A DNA stretch of 64,000 nucleotides from Rhineura floridana (GCF_030035675.1 NC_084494.1:18335248-18399247); one strand, 5' to 3'; numbered from the stretch's first letter, positions 35,201-42,284 are shown. A program made the numbers and translations. The notes: a model not told the origin generated them from the sequence alone.

Positions 35201-38200
35201 TGCCACTTGCAAGTGTAGGTGGTGGAACAGTCTTTTGTTGTAGGAAGAGGAGAGGGTGTTTAACACCTCTTCTCTGCATGGGAGGACTCCCCCCCGCCCC
35301 CAATAACACCACTTTGCTTCTGCTGCTCAGGAAGTTTAGGGGGCAAAGGGGAGGTGGCTTGTTTGAAGGGAAGGCAAGGAATCCCACTGATGGAGAGAGA
35401 AAGGGATGGGTTAGAGGTTGTGTGAGTCTAGGACAAGGGTGATATAGGGGATGGCTGAGCAACAGCACATTAAGACCTCCAGTACCTGAAGGGTTACCAC
35501 ACGGTAGAGGGAAAGCCTTGTTCTCCTTTGCCACAGAGGGCAGGATTAGATCAAATAGGCTTACAGGAGGGTCAATTATCAGTTGACCATTAGGAAGAAA
35601 CTTCTCTATGGTAAGAGCAATGGAATAATGGACACAATTGCTTATTAGAGTGGTGCGCTTTCCCTCACTGGAGGTCATCAAGCAGAGACTGGAAAGCTAT
35701 CTGGGGATGTTCTAGCTCTGGATTTATTGCAGTGAACAGGGAGTTTGACTAGATGGTCTACAAGCCCCCTTCAGCTCTGTGATTCTATGAAAGCATTTCA
35801 GTTAGGAATATGGCAGTGGGGGGTAATAAAGCTCATAAATCTCTTTGGCAATAAGGTAATAAAGCTTCCCAATAGAGTACTAAAAACCTTTGGACCAATC
35901 AGGTGGGTGAAGAGGATAGCCATAGCCAGGTGCTCTTGGATACTTGAGAGGATTCTTTTTCTTTTGGTGTTGGGGAGGTTCTGCATCACTCACAAAGGCA
36001 GCTGTGTTACTGTGTCGGAGTCTTCAACCTTGAATCCCCAAATATTGTTGGACTGCGCCTCCTATCATCCCCTGCCAGCTTAGTAATTGGTCACAGATTA
36101 TAGGAATTGGAGTCCCACGAGATCTGGGGATCCATGGTTGAGGAACTCTGCATTAGAGATTTAAAAGTACAGGTTAAAACCAGCTTTCCACTGCTTTCTG
36201 AAAGAGGGAGCATCTTTATACCTTTCCAAAAAGTGCCGAGAGGCTGAATAAGAAAGAGCTCCCCTGCCTCCAAGAGAGAGGGTTCCATAATGGTGGCTCT
36301 CCCATAGAGAAAGCCCTGCCTTCTGGGACGTATCAGCGTAAGATAGAAAGGAGACAACACATGTAGAAAGTCTTCCCTAGAAGATCTAAGGAGAAGGGCT
36401 TATGGAGATGAAAGAGCCCAAGCCATAAGAAACCCTGCAGTAAACTGGATCCAGGAACATATTAATAGCCAATTAAGGTTTTCAGTGTGGGAATAACAGA
36501 CTGTGGGGAACAGGAAATCAGACTGCCATGTTCTACACTAGTTGACATTTCTAGGCTGTCTTCAGTAGAGAAAGTGTTTCAGTGAGTGGTATTTAATGCT
36601 AGTCCAACTCAGAGTAGACCCATTGAATAGACCTAACTTAGGTTCATTAATTTCAGTGAGTCTGCTCTGAGGAAGACTTGGTTGAATACAACCCAGTAAT
36701 TCTAGCGATGGTTTGTCAGGCCGCAAATGGTGGAAGCCAAGTCTCTTCTTATTAACATTTATTACCTGCCCTTCACCCAGAGGTCCCAGGGTGAGTTACA
36801 GCAATTTTAAAATATGGCATTAAAAATAACCTAAAATGACAAAATAGGGTGGATCCTAAAAAAAATGTCTCAGGTATCAAAGGCCAGGGTAAAGAGGTGT
36901 GTCTTCAGCATCCGCCTAACACTGTACAGTGAAGTTGCCAGACACACCTTGGTGGGGAGGGAGTTTCACAACTTAGGGGTCACCACAGAGAATGCCCTCT
37001 GTTGGGCCCAGCCCCCTAAACTTCTAAGGGCAGTGGAACTATCAAAAGGGCCCCCTCTGCTGACCTCAACAATCAAGAGGGTCTGTAGGGAAGGAGGCAG
37101 TCTTTCAGATATTTGGCGCCCAAGTCATTTAGGCTTTAAATATTAACATGAGCACTTTGAATTGGGCTTGGAAACAAACTGGCAACCAATGCAACTGTTT
37201 TAGAACAGGGGTTACATGAATTCTAGTAATTACTAGTAATCCAACTAGTAATGTGGCTGCTGCAGTTGAAGTTTCCAAGTCTTCTTCATGGGCAGCCCTT
37301 TGTAGAGCACAATGCAATAATCCAGTTCGGAAGTTACCAGAGCACAGTGGCCAAGGCTGGAATCCAATACATGTCTACTCAGAAGTTAGCTACATTGGGT
37401 TCAATGGGACTTACTCCCAGGTAAGTGTGTATTGGATTGAGCCCAAGTCATTTCTGTCCAATCTAGTCTGTTTCCTCTATTTGGATTTATCAGGAGTCAT
37501 TTAATAAAGTATCTCATGCTGGGAATGAGCAATTTAAAGTAAAATCAGGCATACATGAATCAAATTGCTTACCTAGGAATAGTATTTTGATTTATAAGGA
37601 ATTTTGGAGGGTGTGGATGGATGCAGGCACCTGTATTATATTTATATAATATCAAATGCACACATACACATTAACTTCCTAACAAATCCTGCATGCAAAA
37701 GACTCATCCTATGGAAGCAACTTGGTTCAGCAGATTGTATCATTAATAGGCCAATTATTGCAGTCTTTTCTTTATTCATTTATTCCTGCTAAACTATATT
37801 GGGAGTAAAGAGACGTTTTAAACATCATGAAACTTTTTCTTTTCTTCTTGGCAGCAAAAAATGAGGCTGACCGGCAGGCTGAAAAGAGGGAAATAAAGCG
37901 GAGGCTCACCAGAAAGGTATTGGAATATCACACATGTTGTTCCCATCTGCTATAGAACTCTGTGTGGGTGGTGACCTGTAGAAGCATGCTAAACATGGGT
38001 CAGATGCCATAGGGTTTATTCTGGGGTTCTGTCCAGGAATATGGTGGCAATGACTTTGGCATTTGGCGTGATGTTGGATCAGTAAGGTGTCAAGAATTCT
38101 GTGCTGCTTCTTTTTTCTATTATTTTCTTTAAAGTTATGATAGGAAAAAACTCAAACCATATTGACTTGGCATAAAATGATTTAATATATATACCATTTC

Positions 38201-41200
38201 TGGTTGCAAGCATGGTGGGTTGTTTTTTTTAAATTGCTATTTTTGAATTTTTCTTCTGGCCCTCTTTATAGTTCACTTTAGCCTTGACCTATTTTGAATC
38301 CTTTACAAAAAAACCTACCAGGGAAGTAGAATAAGCTTGTGCAGAATGAGGTGGCTAGATTGTTAACTGGAACAAGAAGGCGTGAGCATATCACTCCGGT
38401 TCTGGCCCGACTGCACTGTCTGCCAAATTGCTTCCAATTCAAAGTGCTGGTTTTGACCTTTAAAGCCTTATGTGGCTCAGGACCATTATACCTAAAAGGA
38501 CTGCCTTTCCCCATATGAACTTGCTTTAACACTGAGATTGTCATCTGAGGCCCTTTTCTGAGTGCGGGTGACACAGGAACAGGAGAACATAGGGAGCTGC
38601 CTTATACTGAGTCAGACCATTGGTCCATCTATCTCAGTATTGTCTACACTAACTGGCAGCAGCTCTCCAAGGTTTCAGGCAGGGAGTCTATCCCAGTCCC
38701 ACCTGGAGATGCCAGGGATTGAATCTGGGGCTTTCTACATGCAAAGCAGATGTTCTGTCACTGAGCTATGGCCCCTTCCCTACAGGCTACAAAAGGATGG
38801 GCCTTGTTTGTAGGGCCCCCTCCCAGTTTATGAAATGCTCTCCCCAGGGATGCCTGCCTGGCTCCAACCTTACAATTTTGGTGCCAGGCAAAGATGTTTT
38901 TGCTTTCCCAGTATTTGGGCAGCACCAATGATACGATTCTGTGAAATCTGTTTTTTAATTTGCTTGTGTGATTTTTATAATTGTATTTTTGTTTACGTTG
39001 GTTGTCACTTTGGGAGCTGATATACACATTTAATAAACCTAAAACCTAAACAAATTCTCCTGATTTCCATGGTTTATTCTGAGCATGGAACTAGGATTTT
39101 GCTAATTTGTACGCATAGTGCATTGTATACGTTGAGCAAAACCTCATTTTTGTGCTCAGAAGGTGTAGTGCTCGAGACACACCAGAACTGGATGGAAGGC
39201 AATGGAGTCAATTAGAACACCACTTCTGCTGCAGTTGCACCACTGCTGTTACCCATGCAAGCCAGTCAGCATCCTAGGAATTTTGCCTGGGTGGTGGCAT
39301 TTGATATTCATGGTGGTTTTGTTGTTGTTAATCCTTGCTTTATGGCTGCAAAGTTGCACTGCTGCAAAAGGCAACATTGGTTTTGTTGACTTGAGAGATT
39401 ACTCTTCATATAGCCACTCACCCATCCTGCCTGTGCCACACCCTTCTTCTGTCCATATCTGATTATTGGGAGGCTTTGCAACAGGATAGCTGCACCTGTG
39501 TGGTTAAGCCTGTTCCAAGTTGCTGGACTGGAGCAATGCCCTGGGTATAATGGTGCCACACTAGGACTTGTGATGTTGTTTTGGTGCATGACCTGTGACA
39601 GAATCTATTTTAAGCCTTGCATAGCAGACCATGTGATTTAACTTGCAAATCAGAATTTCTTTTTCTCTCCGTTTCTGCCTTTCAGCTTAGTCAAAGGCCT
39701 ACTGTGGCTGAACTGCAGGCTAGGAAGATCCTGAGGTTTCATGAATATGTGGAGGTAACAGATGCCCAGGACTACGACAGGAGAGCAGACAAGCCATGGA
39801 CAAAATTAACCCCTGCTGACAAGGTGAGAGGGGAAAACTCTCTCTGCCCAGCCAGCCTGTCCACACTCCTGTCCCGTTTCATCTCTGCCAGTGATCCCCC
39901 TTGCTCAAAGAAGGCAAGAATGAACTGGGGAGTGGGAGGGGCCTGACGCCCCTAGTCTTGACTTCAAAAAACATTCTTGCCTTCGCACGATAGGTGGAAC
40001 TATTACCCACAGTGATGGCCCACCTCCTATGGAAAATTCACCTTTTCTCCCTTGCGGCCTTGAGGATGCTTTTCAGGATATTTGTATGATGGCACCTGCC
40101 CTTTCCTCTTTAGTCCTTACAGTAATGAAGTCCAACTGTGTATAATTGGGGAGGGGGGAACCTTCTACCTGTGTCTCCCATCTCCCTTCCTTGTTTTCCC
40201 TTGGTTTAGGGATGGTGAACCTTTGGCCCTCAAGATGTTGTTGCACCCCAACTCCCATTAGTCACACACAGCATGGCCAGTGTTCAGGGATGATGGGAAT
40301 TGTAGTCCCAACAACACCTGGAGAGCCACAAGCTTCTCATCTCCTTGCTAGTCATTGCCCTGTTGTATGCATAACTGAAATTAATGCACATTCCCCCCCT
40401 GCCAGTCTCTGCCCTCATCTCCTTTCCATTTGTCTCTCCCCCCCCCAATAAGATTTTAACCTTCTCAAGGTAGGGGCCTGTCCTCTTGTGCTTTGTAAAA
40501 GTGCCATACACCTCGAGAGTGCTATATTCATCATCTTCTTCGTCGTCTTAAAAGCTGAGTCTTGCATGTGTGTGAAATTTCAAGGGCTTTCCTCTCTTGC
40601 TTCTCTTCCTCTGGACTGTGAGGAACATCCTCCCTGTGCCCTTCCCTTTCCTGCTGCGTCTCGTGACTTCTGCAAAGGCCATCAATCCACCTTCCCCTGC
40701 ACCCCTTCATACTGAGGCTTCCTATGGTAAACTGAAAAGGGGAACCAAATGCTATGTTGACCACAAAAATGCTGAATAGAGCCAGCTAGATCATTTGATG
40801 CATAACTTAGCCTTATACGCATATACGAAAATGCCTCACCAAAAAATCATATGTATTTGATTGGGGCCAGAGTTAGGGCCTTCTCAGTGGCTGCACCCAA
40901 ACTGTGGAACTTAATGAAGCCCAAATTGTGGAACATGATGTTCTATTGAAAGTGATTGTTTTATCTGTCCTGCCTTGTCTCTATTATGCATAGTATTTTA
41001 GTGTATTTTATTATGGTTTGGTTGCATCTTGTATTTTGATATTGGGGTTTTCTTGGGAAACTATGATCTGTTTATTGGAAGCCACTTTAAGTGATATGTA
41101 CACATTAGAAAAACATGATAAACAGTCTTCTATAAATAAAATATGTAGGTAAATAAATAAATCATATTGAAAAATCCCATAAGGCTATCCCCCCCGCCCC

Positions 41201-42284
41201 ACACAGGGCCTTTCTGGGCTCTAGGCCAGATTCATTCCTTTCTTCCTCTGATTCTGGCTACTGATCAGAGCATCCAAAGAGGAAATGTCAGACAATGGTT
41301 CAGGAGGGCTGTTCCTGGTTGGATAAAGTAGATGTAAGGCAGAAGCACAAGGCTGAGATGCCTTACTGCATTGTGCCAGCACAGATTGGATAGCACTTTA
41401 CAGAGCTGAGGGGTGCTGAGATGTGAGCTGACAGGACTCCTCTTCCCACTTCATGCAGGCTGCCATCCGGAAGGAGCTGAACGAGTTCAAAAGCTCTGAA
41501 ATGGAAGTCCATGAAGAGAGCAAACAGTTCACACGGTACGTAAGAAGGAGGCACCCACCTTCCTTATTGGGTTTTCCCCCCATAGGACCACAGTGGCTTG
41601 TGGCATTCCCACTAGTCTTTCTTGCCATGGTCAGGTTTGAACCAGAGGCTCAGGTCCTCTTCCCATAACTGCTGCAGGGTATGGGGGGAAAGAAGCTTGA
41701 CCACATAGATTCCTCATCTTTCATGAGCCGATTGCTTGCATCCTACACGCTGTACAGGGTAGAGCCTTTGACATGCCACTGTTAACCCATGTTCGTTGTC
41801 CAACTTCCGACATGCCACTACTTACCCATGTTTGATGTAAGTTGTACTGCAAGCTGAACCCAGGATGTGGCCGTGGGTACACCGTGGGATGGGAGCAGCT
41901 GGCATCAACCCAGACAAACGCAGGAAGCTGCCTTATACCAAGTCAGGCCCTTAGTCCATCTAGCGCAGTATTTTTTACATTGGCTGGCAACATCCTCTCC
42001 CAGCTCTACCTGGAGATGCCGCAGATTGAGCCTGGGATCTTCAACATACAAAGCAGATGCTCCACTACTGAGCTACGCCCCTTTTCCAACTTTTGCTGAT
42101 GGTATTTGATGAGTAGCCTGGGCCACTTAGCAGTGAGAGCTTCGCTGTTCTGGTGTTCATGAGCTGAGGGCATGACCTGGATGTTGCATGCAAAATGTAA
42201 AGAAAGATTTATCCAAGCCTGTTGCCATTCTCCCAAATATGATGCGATTCTCTTAATCTCTGTTGCAGGTTTCATCGGCCATGA
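7929..42284 (+). CDS. PHACTR4: PHACTR4 coding region, 12 exons seen (5' end outside window)
   Basis: Phosphatase and actin regulator 4: binds G-actin through RPEL motifs and protein phosphatase 1 through its C-terminus, and acts in cytosol and lamellipodia on cofilin and actin dynamics (family knowledge). Twelve exons (7929-8105, 9077-9157, 16678-16842, 20694-21074, 29321-29897, 31370-31587, 32207-32363, 34878-34933, 37855-37916, 39686-39823, 41459-41535, 42269-42284) all have AG/GT borders and compatible phases. They sum to 2105 nt, about 700 residues plus stop, close to the human length of about 702 as I recall it. PHACTR4 is preferred over paralogues because the diagnostic segments [31 protein letters not shown] and [13 protein letters not shown] match what I remember of human PHACTR4. 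The first seen exon starts with two bases finishing a split codon, so at least one coding exon lies upstream. All repeats fall in introns, and the reading frame is intact throughout. Confidence 0.95.
8106..9076 (+). other. PHACTR4 intron
   Basis: Holds one pogo/Tigger-like MITE (8561-8787). I see nothing else recognisable. Confidence 0.7.
8561..8787. mobile_element. pogo/Tigger-like MITE with TA duplication
   Basis: Left end CAGTAGGGCCCTGCTTTACG; the right end, reverse-complemented, is CAGCAGGGCCCCGCTTACAC. Both are bordered by TA (8559-8560, 8788-8789), the Tc1/mariner superfamily target. It is 227 bp and has no coding frame. Internal repeats of TTCCGCTTTATGGCG echo the terminal sequence. 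Confidence 0.82.
9077..9157 (+). CDS. PHACTR4: PHACTR4 exon: N-terminal RPEL motif
   Basis: An 81-nt phase 1-1 exon between AATGTCAG and G|GTGAGT. It encodes [19 protein letters not shown] followed by VLLEDPEQ. This is the first RPEL motif ([13 protein letters not shown]), the actin-binding repeat set apart from the C-terminal three in all PHACTR proteins. The key R-P-x-x-E-L pattern is kept as R-K-P-R-E-E-L. Confidence 0.94.
9490..9665 (+). mobile_element. tRNA-derived SINE
   Basis: Box A-like ATAGCTCAGTGG and box B-like GGTTCAGTCC, then the family body with ACTGAGTTAGATGGACCAAT and the tail GGCAGGTTCTTATGTTCC. Confidence 0.8.
10712..10856. mobile_element. Palindromic hAT-type MITE
   Basis: Arms CCTCCAGATGTTATTGGACT and AGTCCAACAACAACTGGAGG flank the common core CATCATCCCTCACCATTGGC. 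Same family as 7572-7716. Confidence 0.75.
11137..11268. repeat. Compound (CT)n-(CACT)n-(GA)n microsatellite
   Basis: A roughly 65-bp polypyrimidine CT run, a short (ACTC)n bridge, then a roughly 40-bp GA run. The two arms are complementary, so the tract can fold as a hairpin. Confidence 0.92.
11940..12062. mobile_element. Harbinger-like short MITE
   Basis: Ends TTGGGTTGTATCCAGTGCTA and CTGGCTACAACCCA are inverted. The interior carries paired TACTCAGAGTAGA / TTTGGAGTAGAAC segments. The same family recurs at 28885, 36590, 37355, 43930 and 61935. Confidence 0.65.
14962..15268 (-). mobile_element. tRNA-derived SINE with CTTTACC tail
   Basis: On the minus strand it begins GGCTCCGTGGCGCAGAGAGG (box A-like) and carries box B-like GAGTTCGATTCC. 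It ends with GGACACCTTTACC. It sits inside an older Harbinger-like MITE whose halves are about 14930-14960 and 15269-15308. Confidence 0.75.
15309..15424 (+). mobile_element. RTE/BovB 3' tail
   Basis: AACTTACAAGATCTGAACAA, GATTCATAGGGTCGCCATAA, and the (ACAACA)n terminus are the BovB 3' end; compare the longer copy at 45260-45952. It may instead be the tail of a BovB-mobilised SINE. Confidence 0.78.
16180..16317. mobile_element. Palindromic hAT-type MITE
   Basis: Runs from CAGGAATGGGGAAGC to GGTTCCGCATCCCTG. Arms are CCAGATGTTGTTGG and CCAACAACATCTG. Flanking 8-mers AAAAAAAT and ATATAAAT are similar, as expected for an old hAT duplication. Confidence 0.78.
16678..16842 (+). CDS. PHACTR4: PHACTR4 exon: linker after first RPEL
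   Basis: A 165-nt phase 1-1 exon, with acceptor CAAAACAG and donor AG|GTGAGA. It encodes [20 protein letters not shown], then an acidic-rich stretch with HLEEETGK and [17 protein letters not shown]. The part KNGHT-PI is recognisable against human KNGHTTPIG; the rest is divergent, as expected for the disordered linker. It sits just 3' of a long intron holding MITEs and SINEs. Confidence 0.9.
17740..18822 (-). mobile_element. Solo LTR (fossil), with nested LINE fragment
   Basis: Termini TGTGACGTCC and GAACATCACA are short inverted TG...CA ends, flanked by the 5-bp direct repeat ACCCC (17735-17739 and 18823-18827). On the minus strand a TATA-like TTTATATAG and an AATAAA-like site are in LTR order. 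An L2-like fragment (about 18252-18570) is inserted within it. No internal coding region remains. Family not determined. It is old enough to have taken a later insertion. Confidence 0.65.
18252..18570 (-). mobile_element. L2-like LINE 3' fragment nested in the LTR
   Basis: The minus strand ends with a CGCCCAGAGTGGCTGG-type tail and an AAATAAAT run, and contains a GAGAAGGCCCTCTC-type segment on the plus strand as in other L2 fragments here. A second short tail of the same subfamily is at 18872-18960. Confidence 0.65.
19872..19989. mobile_element. Palindromic hAT-type MITE
   Basis: Runs from CAGGGATGGGGAAGC to GGAGGTTCCCCTTG, with core CTCCCATCAGCCCCAGCCAG. Flanks TTCTAAAT and TTTTAAAT match at 7 of 8 positions, supporting an 8-bp hAT duplication. 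Confidence 0.82.
20327..20425. mobile_element. Palindromic hAT-type MITE (degenerate)
   Basis: TTTCCCCAACCTGTCCACTA and CAGATTGGGGAAGGCTG are the ends; GGGCTGATGGGAGCTGGAAC is the right half of the core. Confidence 0.65.
20694..21074 (+). CDS. PHACTR4: PHACTR4 exon: proline-rich linker with histidine run
   Basis: A 381-nt phase 1-1 exon, acceptor GTTGCAG and donor AG|GTAAGT. It encodes a low-complexity segment with [25 protein letters not shown] and [19 protein letters not shown], which match the equivalent human blocks. It contains an unusual EHHHHHYHD run coded by five CAT codons in a row at about 20729-20743. The P-P-P-K-P blocks could bind SH3 domains (inference). The middle is rich in Ala/Thr/Ser, as in mammals. 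Confidence 0.92.
21245..21425 (-). mobile_element. tRNA-derived SINE
   Basis: The minus strand reads from GGCCATAGCTGAGGGGTTGA (box A-like) to the tail ACTCTACATAAGGCATCTTC. Same family as 9490-9665. Confidence 0.75.
22511..22590. repeat. (TG)n / (GAGT)n microsatellite
   Basis: Two TG runs, each followed by GAGTGAGTGAGAGAGA, an internally duplicated microsatellite. Confidence 0.85.
23110..23296. mobile_element. Tc1-type MITE
   Basis: Left end CAGTGCCTTGCAAAAGTACT and right end TTACTTTTGCAAGGCACTG are inverted repeats with one TA on each side. It is 187 bp and AT-rich inside. The terminal sequence matches a Tc1-like family well known in fish and reptiles. Confidence 0.85.
23565..23770 (-). 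mobile_element. L2 LINE 3' fragment
   Basis: The plus strand reads TTATTTATTAGATTTATATC then CCGCCCTTCCTCC and GCCCAGGGTGGC, the reverse complement of the L2 GGGCGG-ATATAAAT tail, followed by an A-rich stretch. Confidence 0.75.
24662..24840 (-). mobile_element. L2 LINE 3' fragment
   Basis: TTTATTTATTTATC, CCCGCCCTGCTTCC and AGCCCAGGGTGGCAAAC: the same subfamily tail as 23565-23770. Confidence 0.75.
25650..25855 (+). mobile_element. tRNA-derived SINE ending in a BovB-like tail
   Basis: The head GGAGAGCCAGTGTGGTGTAG carries box A-like GTGTAGTGGTTACAG; box B is GGGTTTGAATCC. The body includes GAAGCTCACTGGGTGATCTT and GGGCCAGTCACT. The end TTCATAGGGTCGCCATAAGT matches the BovB 3' end, so it was probably mobilised by BovB. 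Confidence 0.78.
26070..26700. mobile_element. Palindromic MITE interrupted by an L2 insertion
   Basis: The left half has CTCCAGATGTTGGACTCCAT and CCTGACCGTTTGTTATGCTG. The right half resumes with CTGGCTGGTGCTGGTGCAGT and CCAGCAACATCTGGAGGGC. Between them (about 26118-26640) is L2 sequence. Confidence 0.7.
26118..26640 (+). mobile_element. L2 LINE 3' fragment nested in a MITE
   Basis: Contains CTGGCAGCCCATTTGTTACT and TTATAAGGCCCTACTTAGG, equivalent to the LHWLP and YKALYG codons of the intact L2 at 5475. It ends CACCGCTTTGAAATGCTAAT then (GAAT)n. Confidence 0.75.
27637..27762. mobile_element. Palindromic hAT-type MITE
   Basis: GGCAGCAATGGGGAACCTGG at the left, ATCAACATCTGGAGGGCCTC at the right, with a diverged core. 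Confidence 0.65.
28130..28235. mobile_element. Palindromic hAT-type MITE (partial)
   Basis: Right half only: GGATTAGTGGGAGTTGTAGT, CCAAAATATGTGGAGGGCAC, GTTGGAGAAGGCTGC. Confidence 0.6.
28225..28565. repeat. Dispersed repeat rich in AAACCATGGTTT
   Basis: Repeated self-complementary AAACCATGG / CCATGGTTTA motifs through the segment, suggesting a foldback MITE. Similar motifs end the element at 34317-34772. Confidence 0.5.
28885..28975. mobile_element. Harbinger-like short MITE
   Basis: AATACTAGTCCTACTCAGAG, ACCCATTGAAGTTAACAG and TCATTGGGTCTCCTCTAAGC follow the order of the 11940 copy. Confidence 0.55.
28989..29205. repeat. Large inverted repeat (foldback element)
   Basis: The outer arms 28989-29036 and 29158-29205 are about 48 bp each: CAACGTGTTTCGGACCGCTG pairs with AGTGGTCCAAAACACGTTG. 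An inner pair (CCACTTTCCT with AGGAAAGTGG) extends the fold nearly to the centre at about 29120. It ends 115 bp before a PHACTR4 exon. A diverged relative is near 23443. Confidence 0.75.
29321..29897 (+). CDS. PHACTR4: PHACTR4 largest exon: proline-rich region
   Basis: A 577-nt exon, phase 1 in and phase 2 out, with acceptor TCTCTTTCAG and donor AAAGT|GTGAGT. It encodes [27 protein letters not shown], several proline clusters ([17 protein letters not shown]), then the well conserved [41 protein letters not shown] and [15 protein letters not shown]. These blocks are the PHACTR4-specific signature. The donor is read as GT|GTGAGT because it alone joins in frame to the next exon (V, P, D, D). Confidence 0.95.
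29898..31369 (+). other. PHACTR4 intron
   Basis: Only one recognisable element, a palindromic MITE at about 31050-31165 (CCCCAGATGTTTTAGATTAC and CCAAAACATCTGGAGGGGAC). Nothing else named. Confidence 0.65.
31370..31587 (+). CDS. PHACTR4: PHACTR4 exon: acidic region
   Basis: A 218-nt exon, phase 2 in and phase 1 out, acceptor TTTTGTTAG and donor CA|GTAAGG. It encodes [17 protein letters not shown], a variable part, then [16 protein letters not shown] and an acidic tail ending DDDEDESHN. The S-D-S-D-S-E-G-P block is the conserved anchor, and the acidic stretches flanking it are typical of the family. Serines in acidic context look like CK2 sites (inference). Confidence 0.92.
31588..32206 (+). 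other. PHACTR4 intron
   Basis: I see nothing recognisable in it. Confidence 0.6.
32207..32363 (+). CDS. PHACTR4: PHACTR4 exon: second RPEL region
   Basis: A 157-nt exon, phase 1 in and phase 2 out, acceptor CTTCAAAG and donor AG|GTAGGA. It encodes [18 protein letters not shown], a variable spacer, then [18 protein letters not shown]. The first part is the degenerate first RPEL of the C-terminal triple repeat. The second leads directly into RPEL 3 in the next exon. Conservation to human is very high at both ends. Confidence 0.94.
32630..33425 (-). mobile_element. L2 LINE 3' region with nested MITE
   Basis: The plus strand shows the reversed L2 tail (TTATATCCTGTTTTCCCACC, CAAGGTGGCTAACAG). 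Farther on it shows ATAGGGCTTTATAGGTCAAA and GGTGGCCAGTGAAGCTG, the reversed coding end seen intact at 5475. MITE 32760-32865 (CCAAAACATCTAGAGGGCAC) interrupts it. Confidence 0.7.
34317..34772. mobile_element. Foldback DNA element, about 456 bp
   Basis: The left arm GGTTTGCACATAATTCCAAA-CCATGGTTTAGC is inverted at the right as GCTAAACCATGGC-TTAAG-ATTATGTGCAAACT. A second partial copy of the left terminus (GGTTTGCACATAAT) sits just upstream at about 34296. The interior has no frame of note. Probably a non-autonomous DNA transposon; superfamily not determined. Confidence 0.65.
34878..34933 (+). CDS. PHACTR4: PHACTR4 exon: third RPEL motif
   Basis: A 56-nt exon, phase 2 in and phase 1 out, acceptor TTTTAAATTAG and donor AGC|GTAAGT. 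It encodes [19 protein letters not shown], a textbook RPEL core (RPTAEEL-x-x-RNIL) for G-actin binding. Confidence 0.94.
35430..35790 (+). mobile_element. CR1 LINE 3' end
   Basis: GGTCATCAAGCAGAGACTGG, TTTGACTAGATGGTCTACAA and the terminal CTCTGTGATTCTATGA are the classic CR1 3' end of sauropsids. Confidence 0.82.
36740..37330 (-). mobile_element. L2 LINE 3' fragment
   Basis: The minus strand encodes [20 protein letters not shown] and KVLML near 37130-37230, the same block as in the intact L2. The plus strand starts with the reversed tail (TTATTACCTGCCCTTCACCC, CCCAGGGTGAGTTAC). Confidence 0.8.
37355..37443. mobile_element. Harbinger-like short MITE
   Basis: Ends GGCTGGAATCCAATACATG and GTGTATTGGATTGAGCC are inverted. 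The interior has ACTCAGAAGTTAGC and the pair GGGTTCAATGGGACTTACTC. The flanking trinucleotide CAA is repeated on both sides. Confidence 0.7.
37855..37916 (+). CDS. PHACTR4: PHACTR4 exon: between RPEL 3 and 4
   Basis: A 62-nt exon, phase 1 in and phase 0 out, acceptor CTTGGCAG and donor AAAG|GTATTG. It encodes [20 protein letters not shown] and a final K. It is nearly identical to the human linker that carries the start of RPEL 4. Confidence 0.94.
38330..39045 (+). mobile_element. L2 LINE 3' region with nested SINE
   Basis: Starts AATGAGGTGGCTAGATTGTT; the next part CATATCACTCCGGTTCTGG, CTTTAAAGCCTTATGTGGC parallels codons EHITPVL and YKALYG of L2. After the SINE it resumes (CTCCCAGTTTATGAAATGCT) and ends ACACATTTAATAAACC. 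Confidence 0.75.
38565..38790 (-). mobile_element. tRNA-derived SINE nested in L2
   Basis: The plus strand reads ACATAGGGAGCTGCCTTATA, CTGAGTCAGACCATTGGTCC, and ends CACTGAGCTATGGCCCC, a full reversed copy of the family. Confidence 0.85.
39686..39823 (+). CDS. PHACTR4: PHACTR4 exon: fourth RPEL and PP1-binding string
   Basis: A 138-nt exon in phase 0-0, acceptor GCCTTTCAG and donor AAG|GTGAGA. It encodes [18 protein letters not shown], then [20 protein letters not shown] and TKLTPADK. The first part is RPEL 4. The following I-L-R-F, Y-V-E-V and R-x-D-K-P-W elements correspond to the RVxF-PhiPhi-R-W string that docks PHACTR proteins on PP1 (known from PHACTR1 structures). All of these residues are kept, so PP1 binding is expected to be intact. 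Confidence 0.95.
40207..40340. mobile_element. Palindromic hAT-type MITE
   Basis: AGGGATGGTGAACCTTTGGC, CTCAAGATGTTGTTGCACCC, then GATGGGAATTGTAGTCCCAA and CAACACCTGGAGAGCCACA. Confidence 0.75.
40855..41165 (+). mobile_element. L2 LINE 3' end
   Basis: AGAGTTAGGGCCTTCTCAGT and GGCTGCACCCAAACTGTGGA correspond to [12 protein letters not shown] of the intact L2. It ends in an ATAAATAAATAAAT run. Confidence 0.8.
41459..41535 (+). CDS. PHACTR4: PHACTR4 penultimate coding exon
   Basis: A 77-nt exon, phase 0 in and phase 2 out, acceptor CATGCAG. It encodes [20 protein letters not shown] then SKQFT and two bases of an Arg codon. This is the conserved helix packing against the PP1 surface. Two GT donors lie close together: CG|GTACGT at 41536 and TAC|GTAAGA at 41540. 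Only the first joins in frame to the last exon's stop codon to give TRFHRP, so I chose it. Confidence 0.9.
41536..42268 (+). other. PHACTR4 last intron
   Basis: Holds a reversed tRNA-SINE at 41915-42085 (AGGAAGCTGCCTTATACCAA to CTACTGAGCTACGCCCC). Nothing else seen. Confidence 0.65.
42269..42284 (+). CDS. PHACTR4: PHACTR4 last coding exon (16 coding bases)
   Basis: After the acceptor CTGTTGCAG the exon contributes one base to the split Arg codon, then Phe-His-Arg-Pro and TGA (42282-42284). The terminal HRP is the conserved C-terminus of the family and part of the PP1 interface. The rest of this exon is 3' UTR. Confidence 0.88.

Larger units (their letters stand above)
34934..37854 (+). other. 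PHACTR4 intron
   Basis: Holds a CR1 3' end (35430-35790), a palindromic MITE (36033-36148), L2 pieces (36180-36360 and 36740-37330, minus) and Harbinger-like MITEs (36590-36702, 37355-37443). 34934-35430 and 37450-37850 show nothing I can name. Confidence 0.6.
37917..39685 (+). other. PHACTR4 intron
   Basis: Holds an L2 3' region (38330-39045 plus) interrupted by a SINE (38565-38790). 37917-38320 and 39050-39680 show nothing I can name. Confidence 0.6.
39824..41458 (+). other. PHACTR4 intron
   Basis: Holds a palindromic MITE (40207-40340), an L2/MIR-like conserved tail (40440-40545) and an L2 3' end (40855-41165 plus). I see nothing else in it. Confidence 0.6.

Noticed and set aside
35148-35681. 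Minus-strand frame of 177 codons in a PHACTR4 intron
   Set aside because: Low-complexity proline/leucine/serine composition from GA- and CT-rich DNA, no known domain and overlapping CR1 sequence; a chance frame.
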